Notes: a model not told the origin generated them from the sequence alone. DNA of 64,000 nt from Cyprinodon diabolis (GCA_030533445.1 CM060069.1:3950716-4014715), one strand, 5' to 3'. Positions 23,701-35,530 are shown, numbered from the stretch's first letter. Numbers and translations: made by a program.

Positions 23701-26700
23701 GGGTGTTAACAACCCGAAGCCCTGAACAGACCAAATACGATTTTTCGTCCAATCGGATAGAAAATCGTGTCAAACAATGGTGCTTAGCTCTCATTTAAAG
23801 TTAATGGAGAAGCACAAACCAGACACAATTCTATGCAAGATCGCTCCTGTAGCTCCGACAGAGAGGCCCTAGGTCTATTTTAAACATTTCAAGAACAGAA
23901 TAGCTTATTTATAATAGGGGTTAAGGAGGCCATAAAACAGATAAAGTAAAGCAGTGATTCTCATTGACCTTTTAAAAAGTAAAATGATGAGGGCTAACGC
24001 AAGAAATCCCAACTTATCACTCCCCCTTCTTTATGTAAAACACTTTAACCAACTTGACAGACGGCTCCTTGAATCACCTCTTCATTGTCTCACCAGCACC
24101 CATAAACCCCCCCACAGCGTTTCCCTTTAAACATAATTCATACTGTATTATATATATATTAGAATCCCCTGTCTATTTGTTCTTTTAAAATGTCTTCATT
24201 TTACTTTATTAATATGAACCAGTCAAATGTTTGAATTCATGAGGAAGCAGAAACAGAAATGAAAAAATAATCTGCACAGATGGGGATTTCCAGACAGAAT
24301 TTCCTCATGGAGCACCTAGGAAACTTTGTAACAACGCGGACAGAACCGTGGGAAAACTTGGCGAGCGAGCAGCAGCTTCTGCTGGCGAGGGTTTGCAAAT
24401 ATATACATCTAGAGACATCTCATGATTTAGCTCATAAATATCACCTTTATCAACACATTGTGGAAAAACTCCATGAAAGAAATTGCTGTTGCTCATGAAG
24501 GGCATTAAGAGGGTTTGAAAAAGTCGTAAACAGCCGTGTTTTCTACTTCCTTCTGTCGTCTACTGTTCTAAGCTGAACACGCCCAAAGGCAGAAAGAACA
24601 GGGGGAAAACAGCACAGAGTATAAAGGCTCAGAAAGTCTGTGTGTCAAGCATAATGTTTCCATCACTGTTTCCTTCCTGGTTGCTGTTGGTAACAGCAGC
24701 AAAGCATCTTCAGGCTAACTGACGTTCTCAATTGATTTCTGACTCAAAAAGCAACAGCCGTCTCCATCATCAACTAAAGACTTTATAAAGACAACAAAGG
24801 AAAAATGCCTAACAGGAGAAACTGGATAGAAATGTAAATGTTTCTACTCAGCTAAAAACAAGTGTGTTAAAACCTAATTTACCTCAATATAAGCAGAGAA
24901 GCTAATGTTAGCTTAGCTAATAGAAGTTCCGTATTTACTATTGATCATTTTAAAGCCGGGCATACACTGTTCAATGAGGCTGCAGGGTTTAAAAGTTCCC
25001 AGCTCACAATGTTTGTTCTCACCCTGTGCAATACGACGCTCTGATGCGATCTACCTGCTGACACTGTATGACTAAAAACCACGTCAGACTCGGCTCCGCA
25101 GTGAGATTTCACTACTCGGACTCGTCTATCCGGTAGCCAAACCAGTAGAAGACGAATATGAAGCTCACTAGAGTGAAACGCGCTGCCTTGGCAATTTGTA
25201 CAATTTTGTGCTGAAAGCCCTAAAAAGAAAAGGCAACAACGTATTTGGAGAAAGGCATGGCTGAGTAAACATGGCTACTACGGTCTGTCAATTTTATGTC
25301 TGAGGAAGAATCCTTGTTTGCCCACTGAGTGATTTGCCACCAACCACGTCGGATCGACTGAAATTCAAACATGCTTGATTTTCTCCCAACCTTACAATTC
25401 CTGATGGGGAGGTGGTGGTTAGTCGCCCCTCGTTAGCCCCTGTACACTACACAACGCACAATCACACTGATAGTCGGCCCAATCGAAAAATTCTTGCACA
25501 ACTGGAGAATCGGTCAGAAAAGGGAAAAAAAAAAACGTACAGTGTATACCCGGCTTTAGAGCATAGAGCTACTGCTGTCAGAACAGACTCATGACCCACT
25601 TTATCGACTTAATCGTTTCTAACTCAGAGACAACAACTAGTAGCCTAAAGATGCTAAGCTAACGTCACTAGCCATAAACAGGAAGAAAAATGTTAATATA
25701 CACATATATGAATATAATCATAAAAACATGAATCTAGAGGTTTTTATGGCAGTAAATTGTCTTTATTGAATGTTTTTTTTTACTTTGAAGTCTGTGATTG
25801 TACAGTGTCCTATTGGAGATATTGATTTATGTCAACAAAGGAGCCAGACAGGAAGTCAGACACGAAGATTTATACTCGAAAACCAGTTGTCTGCGTGCAT
25901 GTCTCAGTATATGCAGATATGCCCCGCCCCTACAGACACTCTGCTGCACCTTTCCAAAGTTGTAGGTGACCTCAGACAGTGCTGTAGACATCCGCTCTAT
26001 GCGTATTTCCTATTTGGTACCTTACCGGCTTGTTTTGTTTGTATGACCGCCATTTTGGAAAATGAATTTGGAGCAGCTAGAAGAGCGAGGTGCATGAGAA
26101 CGCTGGGACCCTTTTTCCACCTGGATCCCCACTTTTTTTGGCCCTCTTGTCCCTCCGTTGTCGCACAAACTTGCCCCCACTTCCTCCCCACCTCGGCTGC
26201 ATCTAGACCCACAGCTAGTTCCTGATTGGCCCTCTTGCGTTGTGGCGTGGAATAATATAGCACAGACCACACTTCAATATTGGGCATAAATCAAAAATTT
26301 CAGCAGCGTGTCAAAATATCACCTTGACATGCTGCTGCGAGAGAATAATCAGCCCTTAAAGCTGATTTGGCTCTTTTCAAAGATTCTTACTGCTAGGCAT
26401 GTCAGGGCTCGATGTTAACCATCGCCCGATCTCCCGGGGCAAGTAGTTTTTATTTTCGGGAGTACAAATTTTATTGCATTTGCCTGTCGGGCAAGTACAA
26501 TGATCGCAAAAAAAAAAAAATATCACTAAAAAAATTACTTTAAAATCACCGACATTCACTGAAAACGACCCACAAGCGTTGCCGACGCCATCTTTGTTGT
26601 TTTGTACACATTCTCACGAGATTTGAAAAAGCCGCGTGATTTTCCGCTAGATGGCATGATTCAGCTCTTTTGGAGAGAATTCTGCAGAGCAGCAGCTGGA

Positions 26701-29700
26701 TGATGAATTTAATCTATACTTTAATACACGCTAGATAATAAATGATCAGTCAGGGATTAGGAAAATAATAATAATAATTGTAAGCGCACAGTGTAAATAT
26801 TTCTATCATATGGCAGCCTTCTGTACAGTGATGCAGATCATACATGAAAAAATTTTCATTACATTTTTTTCTCTTAGACATTGGAGTGGTTCATTTAAAT
26901 GTTATAGAGCTAAACATGGTAGATTGGTGAGTAGTAGTAGTGTAAGTTTTTAACCTGTCAAGTTTTTTTTTAGATTTTTAACATTTCAATTTATATTTTT
27001 CCAAGCACACAACAGTTTAAAGCCAAGTTTAGTTTGAAAAGAATGTGAGGAAGGACTGAAAAGCATGTCAACACGGTAATGTAGGCTGGAGTTCATTATC
27101 TGACGCATGCAGATACACACCAGGAACCTGGAAACTTAAAAAATACTGAATTACAAAAAACATTAAAAAAAAAACATGTTTCATTGATATTTATACAAAA
27201 ATGAATATTAGGAACTATATGTATCAAACATTATACTGGGCAAGTAAAAATGGTTTCTGGGCAAATGAAATGTGAAAGTCACAACTGGTAAAAATCCTTA
27301 ACATCAACCCCTGCATGTCTCGCCTTAGGAGCCCTTTTAAGATGCTTTGTGAATAACTGATTTTTTAGGGGCAAATTCAACAAAACCTTTGAGACTTCAG
27401 TTTTTCTCAAGATGGCGCCTCTAGAAGTTACCTTTAGTCTTAGGATTCTTTGTGTTTATGGGACCAATTTCGTAAACCCTGACAAGCTCTAAGCACTAGC
27501 ATAACAAGAACGGCTGATAGTTTGGACCAGAGGCTAGCATCCAGCAGAAGGTTTAGGATCTGCACAATAAAAACAGACTCTTTGCAAAAAACAATCAATA
27601 ACCTAGTTTTTAGAAATGCTTATCAGCTCATCTGTGTTACAATAAGAAATTGTGGAATATAAGAATATAAATATCTGAAAACATTACAGGGAGAAACAGC
27701 TGCTGCCTCAGATAAATGTAAAACAGCGACTTAAAGTGAACTCACTTGCTACTTGGTGCTCCGGACAGTCCTTCTGGAAATGCTCCACCGAGCCGCAGAC
27801 ACGGCAGCAGCCTCCTGAAAGCACACATTAGAAAACAGCATGAAGGCATTTTTCAGGGATGTTTTTATACTATTAAGCAGGGCTGCAACTAATGATTATT
27901 TTGCAAATCAATTAATCTGTCAATTATTTTTTCAATTAATAATGGGATAGCCAAAGGTCCCTTAAAGAAGACTTTTTATGAAATTAAACCATTGCAAACT
28001 AAAACTTTTCCACTTGAGGAGTTCTGGATTGAGCAGATTGTCAGACATAAAAGATTTAAATCTTAAATGGTATAAATGCTGCTATAATCGGGTTAGCCAC
28101 GTGAGACCATCCTGATCTCGCCAGAGTTCACTCGCTAATCAGTCTGGAGACTCTCCGTTGAAGAAAATTTGGAGCCGTTCACCAAACAAACGTCCAATCA
28201 GCGTTGGCTTTGAGGCGGGTTGAGGTGTGACACAACGAGAAGCGCAACAGTTCAGTCTAAAGAACATGGCGGCTTCAGCCGATGAAACTAGCGTTAGCGT
28301 GGCTATCGAGCAAGTTTTATCGGAATTACAGAGTATTTCCTCACTGAAAGAAGAGCAAAACACTGCTCTGGAGGCTTTTCTCAGAGGAAAAGATGTTTTT
28401 GCTCTTCTCCCGACTGGTTTCGGCAAGAGTTTGATCTATCAATTGGCTCCTCTTCGTTTTCTCTCTGTTAGTACGTCATATGCTTCGTTGATCTGATTGG
28501 TTTATTTGGCCCGTCTATCACCAACATAGGCCAATCAGCTAACCAGTATTTTCGCCCCTTCCCAAAATTACTTCGACGGAAGGTTTCCAGATGGATATGC
28601 AGAGCCAGTTAACTCCAGTTAACAAGTAATCGATTACTAAATTAGTTGATGATTATTTCAATAAACAATCATGATTAATTCGACTGATTGTTTCAGCCCT
28701 ACTAATATAAATACACTGCAGTCTTGTCGCACACCATGCTGGGATCCAGTGAGGCAATGGTTGCTACAGCGTAGCAGTAGGCGCTGTATAATGAAATGCC
28801 ATTTACTAGTGATCATGTATCAGTGTGCGTGTCGTTTCCAGAAAGTCACGTGACCAATACAGGAGATGTTTCTAACACTAAACTGTGTTTGAAAATGCAG
28901 GGCTCGATGTCAACCATCGCCCGATCTCCCGGGGCAAGTAGTTTTTATTTTTGGGAGAGTACAAATTTCATTGCATTTGCCCGCCGGGCAATGATCGCAA
29001 AAAAAAAATTATTTATCACTCAAAATTACTTTAAAATCACCGACATTCGATGAAACGACCCAGAAGCATTGCCGGTGCCATTTTTGTTTGGCGTGATTTG
29101 AAAAAGACGCGTGATTTTCCGCCAGATGGCGTGATTTTCGTCCACCTAGCGGTAATTTCGATGTGGTTACCAAAACGACAAACAAGCTAGAAAGCGCTAT
29201 CATATGGCAGTCTTCTGTACAGTGATGCAGGTCATACATTAAAATATGTTCATTAATTTTTTTTTTCTCAGACATTGGAGAGGTGCATTTAAATGTTATA
29301 GAGCTAAACATGTTAGATTGGTGACTTGTTATGTTATTATTATTGTCTTGTTGCTGCTTTTATTTTGTCAGGGAAAACTAATCCTGAGTCAGTTAAAAGT
29401 CAGGGAATTGTGAAATGATGTCAGACTGTGGAAACCCTGAATAAAATAACTATGTATAATGATTCTCTAGAAAAGTCACATTATATTAATAGTATTATCC
29501 TAAACATACCGTGACTCTAAAATAAAAGTTATTCATTTGTGACATTGACTTCTGTCTTGTGATTTATCTTAAGTTTTTAACATTTCAATTTATATTTTTC
29601 CAAGCATATAACAGTTTAAAGCAAAGTTTAGTTTGAAAAGAATGAGCAGGAAGGATTGAAAAGCATGTTAACACGGTAATGTAGGCTGGAGTTCATTATC

Positions 29701-32700
29701 TGACGCATGCAGATACACACCAGGAACCTGGAAACTTAAAAAATACTCAATTACAAAAAACATTTAAAAAAAAAAAAACTTGTTTCATTGATATTTATAC
29801 AAAAATGAATATTAGGAACTATATTTATCAAACATTATACTGGGCAAGTAAAAATTGTTTCTGGGCAAATGAAATGTGAAAGTCACAAAGGGCAAGTGGT
29901 AAAAATCCTTAACGTCAACGCCTGAAAGGCTCTCAACATGCATCATATGCTAAAAAAATGTCTCATCTTTTGCAGATTATCATTGAAATGATCAAGAATT
30001 TTGGAGCAGTCTAAAAGGAATAGGAACGTTTCAGCTGTTTTTATTTTCTCGTGTCGTCCTGTTCCTGTCAGTTATCACTCAACTTATCTGAATTAAAGTT
30101 AATTTCAAAAAGATTTTTAGTTTATTTACTGTACTTATTGTTTTAGAAATACGATTTAAAATCCACAAGCATCACAAGTCCACAACCATCCTAATTCACA
30201 TTTTCCCCTAAATTTTCACGTTATGATATGATGTTACATTATTTATTGGCTGCATCTAAAATTATAAAAAAATATTTTCAATTTAAACATAGATATGAAA
30301 TAATGCAATATAACCTATAATAACAAACAATTGTACTAGGTCATCAAATTAATTGAGTTAATCTGTCCAATAAACTGCCTGTAGTGTCTTCAAAAGTCCA
30401 GCAGGTGTCAGTATTCTGCGAGTCAGTATCAATGCAGCATCAATACAGTTTAACAAAAAGCTTCAAGATAACTCATTAACCATCACTAGCTTCAACTAAC
30501 GACTATTTTACAAATTGATTAATCTGTAGATTATGTTTTTGGTTAATCAATTAATAATTTTTTTAAATTTTCCATTAGAGGAGTTGTGGATAAGGAATAC
30601 TGACAGATTACATCTTTGGGATTTATATTAAATCTCAAATGTTTGTGTGTTTTTTACAATCTTGGTTTAAGTCCTGCTCTAAGGCTACGTTCACACCGCA
30701 GTCTGAAGTTACCTCAAATCCGTTTTTTTTTGCCCATATGTGACCTGTATCTGATCTTTTCATGACCTTCTGAACAACACAGAGCCGATTTTTTCCAATG
30801 CGGCCCAGGCCACTCGGATCTGTGGTCCTGAATCCGATACGAATCTGATCTTTACAAATGCAACCTACTGTCTGAGCGGCCAGGTCATATTCATCTGACC
30901 TGAACATCATTAATACCCGACAAAGGTCGCAATTCTGCTTCTTGCTACGCAGAAGCGCCAAGCAAAATAAACACCATGGGGGACGATGATGCGAAGAGTA
31001 GTATTTTTTTTTTAACCATCTTAAAACGATTGAGGTTTTAAGTTTTGGAAAGTTCTCCAGCACTACATCCATTTTTACTTCCGTAAACACGAAGCATGGC
31101 TTGTGACGTCATCTACGTCCTCTACCTCTACACTTAAGCTGTTTGAATGCTGTTTACACAGAAGATCACATACAATTTGCATATATTTGGAAATGTGAAC
31201 GGCAACACAAAAAAAATCGGATTTCACAAAATAAAAACGGAATTGAGAATCAAGGCATGCAGTTTGAACGTAGCCTAAGTGGGTTGCTCTGTCAGCTGAC
31301 GGCACGTTATAGAGTCTCTATGTTCCAGTTAACAATTAATCAATTACTAAATTGCAATAATCGATTAATAAAACTGAATGCTTCAGGCCTAGCAGAAACA
31401 CATGCCTGAGTGAGTGTTTACCTTGTGCATACAGTCCTTTGGGATTGTCGGGGCAGGAGCGTGACAGGTGTCCAGTCTGACCACAGATGAAGCACTTAGC
31501 ATACGGATATTCGCCTGAGGGAGAAAGCACGGTTAGAACAGACTCCCATTCAGATGTAGAGGCAGGGTTCATCCAGCTGAGGGTCTCACCCAGAGCTGGG
31601 TCCACTTTAGCTCTACACCTCTGGATCTCGTGTTCAGTGGAACCGCAGCGGAAGCAGATCCCTCTGCCCATCTCTTCGTCTCTGTCGGCTTCAGGACAAT
31701 CGGCCAAACCGTGACCGGGCTTCCTGCAGTTAAAGCACACCTGAGGAAAAAGAGGAAGAGACCTTTACCTCGTTCAGCCAATGAGCTTCAGTCTTTATTA
31801 CGGTTCCTTGGATGCTTTCTGTATGCTGCTCCTTAGATTTAGTTAGCCAGGAGAAGCTACAAACACATCTTCGATCAGTCTCATCTCACCAACCATAACA
31901 AATAATCCTTTGCTGAATATTTTAAACTAAGAAAATTGCAGGGAAGAGCCTCGGTTCTCTGTTACATTATTAATATTCCTTTTTTCCCCCCAACTAGCCA
32001 ATCATAGAGTCCTAAATAAAACCAGACCAAATACGTTCAGGTTTTCCATTATTAGTCAACCCCTTAAGCCCGGCGGGCAACTACTCATATTTATCTATTT
32101 ATAGAAATGGCCAAAACTCAGTCACATGGTGTTTCATCCACATGCCTTTAAATTGGGCTTTAAAATTTCTAAAGTTTTTTTTTTTTTTTCAAAAGTACTT
32201 TTTGTTTTATTGCGTAAACAAATAAAATGAGATTTAAAATTCCACTGGACGTGTGCAATGCAACAGCAGGTATTCATTTTTAGCCCCGCCCCATCAATGG
32301 CCACCATCATTGAAAAATAGAGGCTCAGATCTTTCCAAGAGGGGTGGGGGTCATTGTGCGACCATTTCATGTGATGTAACCGGCATGCCTTGCAAAAGCT
32401 TACGGAGCTATTCTGATTTTCTAACATTGGTAAATTTCAATGAAACGACGGCAAAATCTTAGGAGCAAAGGCTTTTTCTTATGCAGAAGGTCTCCAATAA
32501 TGGAAATCAGCATATTTGTCTCATCAGATTCCCTTTTAAGAGAGGAAAAATGCATTTTTGCACTTTTGGCATTGTACCAAAATCACATTTCTGACTAGCA
32601 CACTGCTCACTAACACCTTTGTGGAACAAACATGTTTCAACTTATTCAGTCTGAGTTCTAGTCAAGATGTGGATCTATAAAGTCTGTAGCTTCATCCAGT

Positions 32701-33149
32701 TTCTAATGGGCTTTCAAGGTGTTTGCAGGAAAACATCAGTAGAAAAAAAATTGTACCATCTTATTCTTCTTGTCCTTCTGCCTCTTAACCCTCCTGTCCT
32801 CCCTCCTCTGGTCCTTCTTCAAGGCCACCTCCACCTTCTCCCTCAACTCCTGCTCCGTCTCTTTCTCTCCTTTCTTCCCAACAGGCAGGCCGTGTCCGCT
32901 CTGGTTTAGGTACTCCAGGAATCCGTTTACATCCTCGTTGAGGTACTCTTTCTTTCTGCGGTTGGACATCTTCCCGGCGGTATTGAAGGTCTTTCTCAGA
33001 GGGTCTGTCTGACCTCGTCGAGAAGCCTCCACAGAGTGACCTCCATCCTGTCCTGCTCCTCTCCTTCCAGCTGCTCTCAGCTGGTTCCAGGGAGTTGCCT
33101 CGGCTGGTTTGTGTCTGTGCACATTATTGGCTCTCGCCCACCTTGTCAT
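17719..33149 (-). CDS. zcchc9: ZCCHC9, zinc finger CCHC domain-containing protein 9
   Basis: Five coding exons on the minus strand: 33149-32757, 31740-31590, 31514-31422, 27814-27746 and 17831-17719. All junctions are GT-AG and the phases join to 819 bp, 272 residues, against about 271 in human ZCCHC9. The start MTRWAR and the segment [12 protein letters not shown] match the family. Residues 1-131 are basic and rich in Lys/Arg. Four CX2CX4HX4C knuckles follow: C133/C136/H141/C146, C160/C163/H168/C173, C189/C192/H197/C202, C216/C219/H224/C229. The C-terminus ends [12 protein letters not shown]. Family knowledge: a nuclear/nucleolar nucleic-acid-binding protein linked to rRNA processing and signalling repression. 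Intron 4 is 9.9 kb and stuffed with transposons. The exon 4 donor was chosen as GTGAGT at 27745 because only that keeps frame with exon 5. Confidence 0.97.
19283..21166 (+). mobile_element. Decayed pogo/Tigger-type element
   Basis: The left end, TACCGTATTTTCACGACTAT, continues into AAGGCGC. The right end near 21141-21166 holds GCGCCTTATGGTCGTTGAAA, its near-complement. Inside are two out-of-register copies of the same transposase segment (19382-19575 and 19862-20073) and duplicated 3' blocks (20377-20530 and 20700-20985). This suggests either two merged elements or an internal tandem duplication. TA target borders are not certain. Confidence 0.75.
19826..20386 (+). pseudogene. pogo-family (DDE_1) transposase, C-terminal part
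   Basis: A 186-residue frame covering the C-terminal half of a pogo/Tigger-type transposase. It includes [19 protein letters not shown] with the second catalytic Asp, then [20 protein letters not shown] with the third Asp position, then [20 protein letters not shown] and an acidic tail ending DDDFDGFD. The N-terminal helix-turn-helix and first Asp are missing, since upstream sequence is frameshifted and duplicated. It is inactive as it stands, but the C-terminal frame is surprisingly clean. Confidence 0.85.
21835..23082 (-). mobile_element. Complete Tc1/mariner transposon
   Basis: A 1248-bp element with perfect 29-bp terminal inverted repeats (CACTATATTGCCAAAAGTAT and on to CACC) flanked by TA duplications at 21833-21834 and 23083-23084. 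It sits inside the right subterminal region of the Tol2-like hAT; removing it restores a continuous hAT end. Perfect ends and an open transposase indicate a young insertion. Confidence 0.95.
21917..22948 (-). CDS. Tc1-like transposase, apparently intact
   Basis: 343 residues starting at [13 protein letters not shown]; the in-frame ATG at 23062 lies almost at the terminal repeat and is less likely. Two N-terminal helix-turn-helix regions (about 5-50 and 65-115) are separated by the GRPR motif at 59-62. The catalytic triad is D154 (LWSDESRF), D245 (FQHDCAPVH) and E280 ([11 protein letters not shown]) with 34 residues between D245 and E280, the DD34E signature. The glycine-rich [13 protein letters not shown] box is at 188-200. 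The length matches the usual ~340 residues. By family knowledge it would cut and paste its own element at TA sites. No stop or frameshift is visible, and catalytic activity is untested. Confidence 0.95.
   Translation of the reverse strand: MGRSQELSEFQRGTVIGCHLCNKSSREISSLLNIPQSTVSCIIRKWKCLGTTATQPRSGRPRKLTERGQRMLKRIVRRGRQLSAESITTDLQTSCGLQISSRTVRRELHGMGFHGRAAASKPYITKCNAKRRMRWCKARRHWTLEQWRRVLWSDESRFSIWQSDGRVWVWRLPGERYLSDCIVPSVKFGGGGIMVWGCFSGAGLGPLVPVKGTLNASAYQDILDNSMLPTLWEQFGAGPFLFQHDCAPVHKARSIKTWMTESGVDELDWPAQSPDLNPIEHLWDELERRLRARPSRPTSVCDLTNALLEEWSKIPINTLLNLVDSLPRRVEAVLAAKGGPTSY
23120..24950. other. Intron sequence with one MITE fragment
   Basis: zcchc9 intron 4. About 23270-23450 resembles the interior of the PIF-like MITE at 30683-31275 (shared blocks CCATATGTGACC and GATCTTTTCA, then GACAAAGGTC). 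Elsewhere no gene or clear repeat border was recognised. Confidence 0.45.
24951..25556. mobile_element. MITE family M, complete copy
   Basis: Inverted ends AAGCCGGGCATACACTGT and the complement of AAGCCGGGTATACACTGT lie next to TA dinucleotides on both sides. There is no coding capacity. A homologous truncated copy lies at 2205-2520. The superfamily is uncertain: the TA flanks are compatible with Tc1/mariner-like or ISL2EU-like elements. Confidence 0.7.
25557..26402. other. No gene recognised (zcchc9 intron 4)
   Basis: The ORFs at 25770-26225 and 25997-26287 overlap on opposite strands and show no known domain. The stretch 26090-26230 is C-rich. Nothing further can be supported. Confidence 0.35.
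26403..27313. mobile_element. DNA transposon family B, copy B1
   Basis: Ends CAGGGCTCGATGTTAACC and the complement of CAGGGGTTGATGTTAA form imperfect terminal repeats. A CATGT pentamer directly adjoins both ends. Copies B2 and B3 are colinear. There is no transposase ORF. The superfamily is unassigned: the ends resemble hAT, but a convincing 8-bp duplication is absent. Confidence 0.7.
28095..28620 (+). mobile_element. Mobile unit with RecQ-like helicase exon, copy 1
   Basis: The unit runs from GGTTAGCCACGTGAGACCAT to the CAGATGGATATGCAGAG block. It is nearly identical to 55954-56507 although the surrounding DNA is unrelated, so it moves or is copied as a unit. Its subterminal arms are imperfect inverted repeats (TCTGGAGACTCTCCGTTGAAG-like against the complement of the CTTCGACGGAAGGTTTCCAG-like right arm). 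The right end here is shorter than in copy 2. The superfamily is unknown to me. Confidence 0.6.
28266..28496 (+). pseudogene. RecQ-like helicase N-terminal exon (captured), copy 1
   Basis: Reading from [12 protein letters not shown] (77 residues) gives a Q-motif-like [20 protein letters not shown] followed by Walker [17 protein letters not shown], the motif I of RecQ-type SF2 helicases. The frame ends soon after, at [17 protein letters not shown] near 28468 could be a splice donor, making this a first exon. DEAH and later motifs are absent, so on its own it cannot be a helicase. Copy 2 has the same frame with few substitutions. Confidence 0.65.
28898..29924. mobile_element. DNA transposon family B, copy B2
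   Basis: Ends CAGGGCTCGATGTCAACC and the complement of CAGGCGTTGACGTTAA. It is colinear with B1 (shared CTAAACATGTTAGATTGGTG and CATGCAGATACACACCAGG words) with an extra ~170 bp around 29330-29540. Non-coding; in zcchc9 intron 3. Confidence 0.7.
29949..30487. repeat. Dispersed repeat D, copy 1
   Basis: Colinear with 59399-59952 over about 540 bp, from GCTAAAAAAATGTCTCATCT to CAGCAGGTGTCAGTATTCTG and on to CCATCACTAG. Function and type unknown; no terminal repeats recognised. Confidence 0.65.
30488..31391. mobile_element. Charlie-like hAT MITE (C2), split by a PIF-like MITE
   Basis: Left sequence CTTCAACTAACGACTATTTT and right sequence TAATCGATTAATAAAACTGA match C1 ends in outline. The centre is occupied by the element at 30683-31275. 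The right end lies about 30 bp from the zcchc9 exon 3 donor (31421-31420). Confidence 0.55.
30683..31275. mobile_element. PIF/Harbinger-like MITE
   Basis: A 593-bp element with inverted ends GGCTACGTTCA and TGAACGTAGCC, flanked on both sides by TAA (30680-30682, 31276-31278), the three-base TWA target duplication typical of PIF/Harbinger. It is internally non-coding. The left subterminal TGACCTGTATCTGATC-type sequence recurs at 23270-23450. Confidence 0.7.
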
Positions 33150-33774
33150 GGCTTCAGAGGAACAGCTCAACCTGCAGAGAAATATTAAAATTAAGTGATT
33201 AAGCAATGACTTCCTTATGCATCAGTTCAATTAATTACAATTGAACTTTATTGATCTCACACTGGAGAAAGTTTACAAGAAGAAAATATGCTATACTATA
33301 TTTAAAATGCAGCATATCCATTTATTCTGGATGGAATTGAAATTGTGCTTCTTGGGATAAATGATAAATTATTAATCATTTTTTTCATGAATTGATGTTT
33401 TAGGGTCCTATATTTGTAATGCACTAAAAGGCATCTCTCTAACATCTAGAAATATAAATATCACCGAGTCAACAAAGTGTCTTTTTTAGAAACCCAAATC
33501 TGGTCACCCTAGTTTTGTTCAATTTCTTAAGAAAGGTTTATTCTCGTTTGAATCGAAACTCGTATAACATTTGCTATCATTGCGTCATTTCCTTGTTAAT
33601 CATGTAAGTTGAAGGAGAGAAAAACATTAACTTATAAAATATAATAACCGTTAAGAAGGAAACCCAGTCTCCTGTGTTAGCACCAGCTGTTGCTAGCATG
33701 ACAGCCGAGCAGCTGTTAGAAAAGCCGCCACAAAAAAAGCCTTTTATATAAAAAACAAGATAAATTTCACTTAC

Positions 33775-33870
33775 AGTCGAAATAAGACTTTAGGTATTTC
33801 TGAACATTACAAATAAGTCAAACAATAATACCTTAAGACTTTTTAACTCCCATGTGACGAGTGTCTTTTC
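33775..33870 (-). promoter_or_regulatory. zcchc9: zcchc9 non-coding first exon and promoter (inferred)
   Basis: The first coding exon is preceded by an acceptor, TTTCTCTGCAG, just upstream of 33172. On the minus strand CGACT/GTAAGTG at 33775 is a good donor. The 5'UTR exon would begin between here and the LINE tail at about 33880. No TATA box was recognised and the transcription start is not determined. Confidence 0.4.
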
Positions 33871-33879
33871 TTCTTCGCC

Positions 33880-35530
33880 TGCTTTGTTCTTCTTCTTCTA
33901 TGCTGAATGGCGGATTGCAAACAGCTTATAGGTGCATACCGCCACCTACTGTACAGGAGTGTGTCGCTCTATAGTTCCACCTATTCAAATTTTTTAGTTT
34001 TGTGTTATGTAAAAATAAAAACAATGCTTTATGAATAACCACATTTTCTTCCCTATCTCCAACTGTCCCTAAAATTCCTTTAATACTCCAATTTCTCCGT
34101 TTTTCCATAATTACTTTCCTCATCCTCTCCCTTTCAGGTGAATATTTAATGCAATCCATCAAAACTTGATCCACACTTTCTTTTCTTTGACAACCCTCAC
34201 ATACATCATTATTTCTCCTTCCTAGTACAAACAAAAACTCATTGAAGTAGGTATGACCAGTTCTTAATCTAGTATAAAGTATCTCTTCCCTTCTGTTTCT
34301 TTCTCCATAATTTTACCATTTACAGATTTTTGAACCCTATATAATCTTCTCCCTTTTTTATCTTCATCCGAAATCGTTTGCCAAAATTCTTTTAATTACT
34401 TTTTAATGATTGATTTACCTTCCCCTTTCCCAAACGGGATCTGATCTATATTCTGCTTTCCTAAAGCTTTTTTAGCTAACTTATCTGCTATCTTGCCCCT
34501 TGGTGTGCTGGAACCCAACAGAACTGAAATCTATTCCATACCTAAATAATCTAAACAAACTCTGATGAATTTCTAGTACGAGGTCTTTCCTATTATTTCC
34601 TCCTGAATGAATGTTTTCGTGCAAATCACCATCATGTCCGGTCTGACCTCCTCCACCAACTGGAAACTAATAATAATTGCTACCATTTATACTGTCTATA
34701 TAGATCAGTTAATCTTTTACGTATACATACATTAAACTCTGGAATGAGTATCCCTATTCCCACATTTCCCTTTGTATTTTTTGAACCATCTTTGTACATT
34801 TAAAAAAAAAACTATAATACAATTGTCTAATATATATGCTTGTTTTAACCCCAACTTCATTATGTTTCCATTCTTTTTTCATTTCATGTATTTTCAAATT
34901 AACTTTTGTTTCTGCAAACAACCATGGTGATACAGCACTGATTGGGTTATTTTTAGCAAATATCTTTTCATCCAATTCATATATTTTTGCCCATCCATTC
35001 ACAGTCCAGCCAAAGCCATTTCTTGTAAATTTAGAATATTATGCTGCTGCTGGGTTTCTTCACTACTGCTTTTAATTCTGATCCAATATGAAAATGATAT
35101 TTTGACCCGTCTCATTTCTAAAGGAGTTTCTCCAGCCTCTATAGAAGAGCATTAATGGGGGTAGTTTTAGTTGCTTCAGCAGTTATACGTAATGCCCTAT
35201 ATTGTAATTTATCTCTAATTTATTAACAATGATTTTGCTCCTGCTCCATATACCATACATCCATAATCTATTGCTGATCTCAAACGTGCCCTTTAGTTAT
35301 TCAATAATGACTGCTTATCAGCCCCCCCAGTCATTCCCAGCCATGAGGTTTATTATTTTCTTACCTTTTGTTTCTAACTGCTTAACATTCATTTTCCATG
35401 TATATGAACTATCTAACCATAATCCTAAATGTTTGAATTCCTCTAGATTTGGATTTCCTCTCCTGGTTCATGTCAGGATTGTGGTGGCACCTCTACCTGA
35501 AAATAATGACATCATTTATTGTTAATCTTC
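33880..35530 (-). pseudogene. I/Nimb-clade LINE, decayed ORF2 3' half
   Basis: The minus strand shows an RNase H-type segment with a frameshift (ADKLAKKALGKQNIDQIPFG) and the C-terminal zinc-binding block VCEGCQRKESVDQVLMDCIK then YSPERERM. The 3'UTR block GGTGGCGGTATGCACC ends in an AAGAAGAAGAA tail next to the zcchc9 promoter. The presence of RNase H and the GAA-rich tail fit the I/Nimb group. It is 5'-truncated, with many frame breaks. Confidence 0.7.

Larger units (their letters stand above)
27878..28701. mobile_element. Charlie-like hAT MITE (C1) interrupted by RecQ-like unit
   Basis: The left end, CAGGGCTGCAACTAATGATT, and right end, complement of TAGGGCTGAAACAATCAGTC, carry the AATCGATTAAT-type repeats typical of Charlie-like hAT MITEs. 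The interior is split by the unit at 28095-28620. It lies in zcchc9 intron 3, 63 bp from exon 4. Confidence 0.65.

Noticed and set aside
28139..28426. 95-codon minus-strand ORF also conserved at 56005-56292
   Set aside because: Conserved only because it overlaps the RecQ-like unit on the other strand; it has no recognised motif.
31336..31740. 134-residue single-exon zinc-knuckle protein, possibly retroviral gag-like
   Set aside because: It is zcchc9 exons 2 and 3 read through the 75-bp intron 2; splicing gives the correct ZCCHC9 protein.
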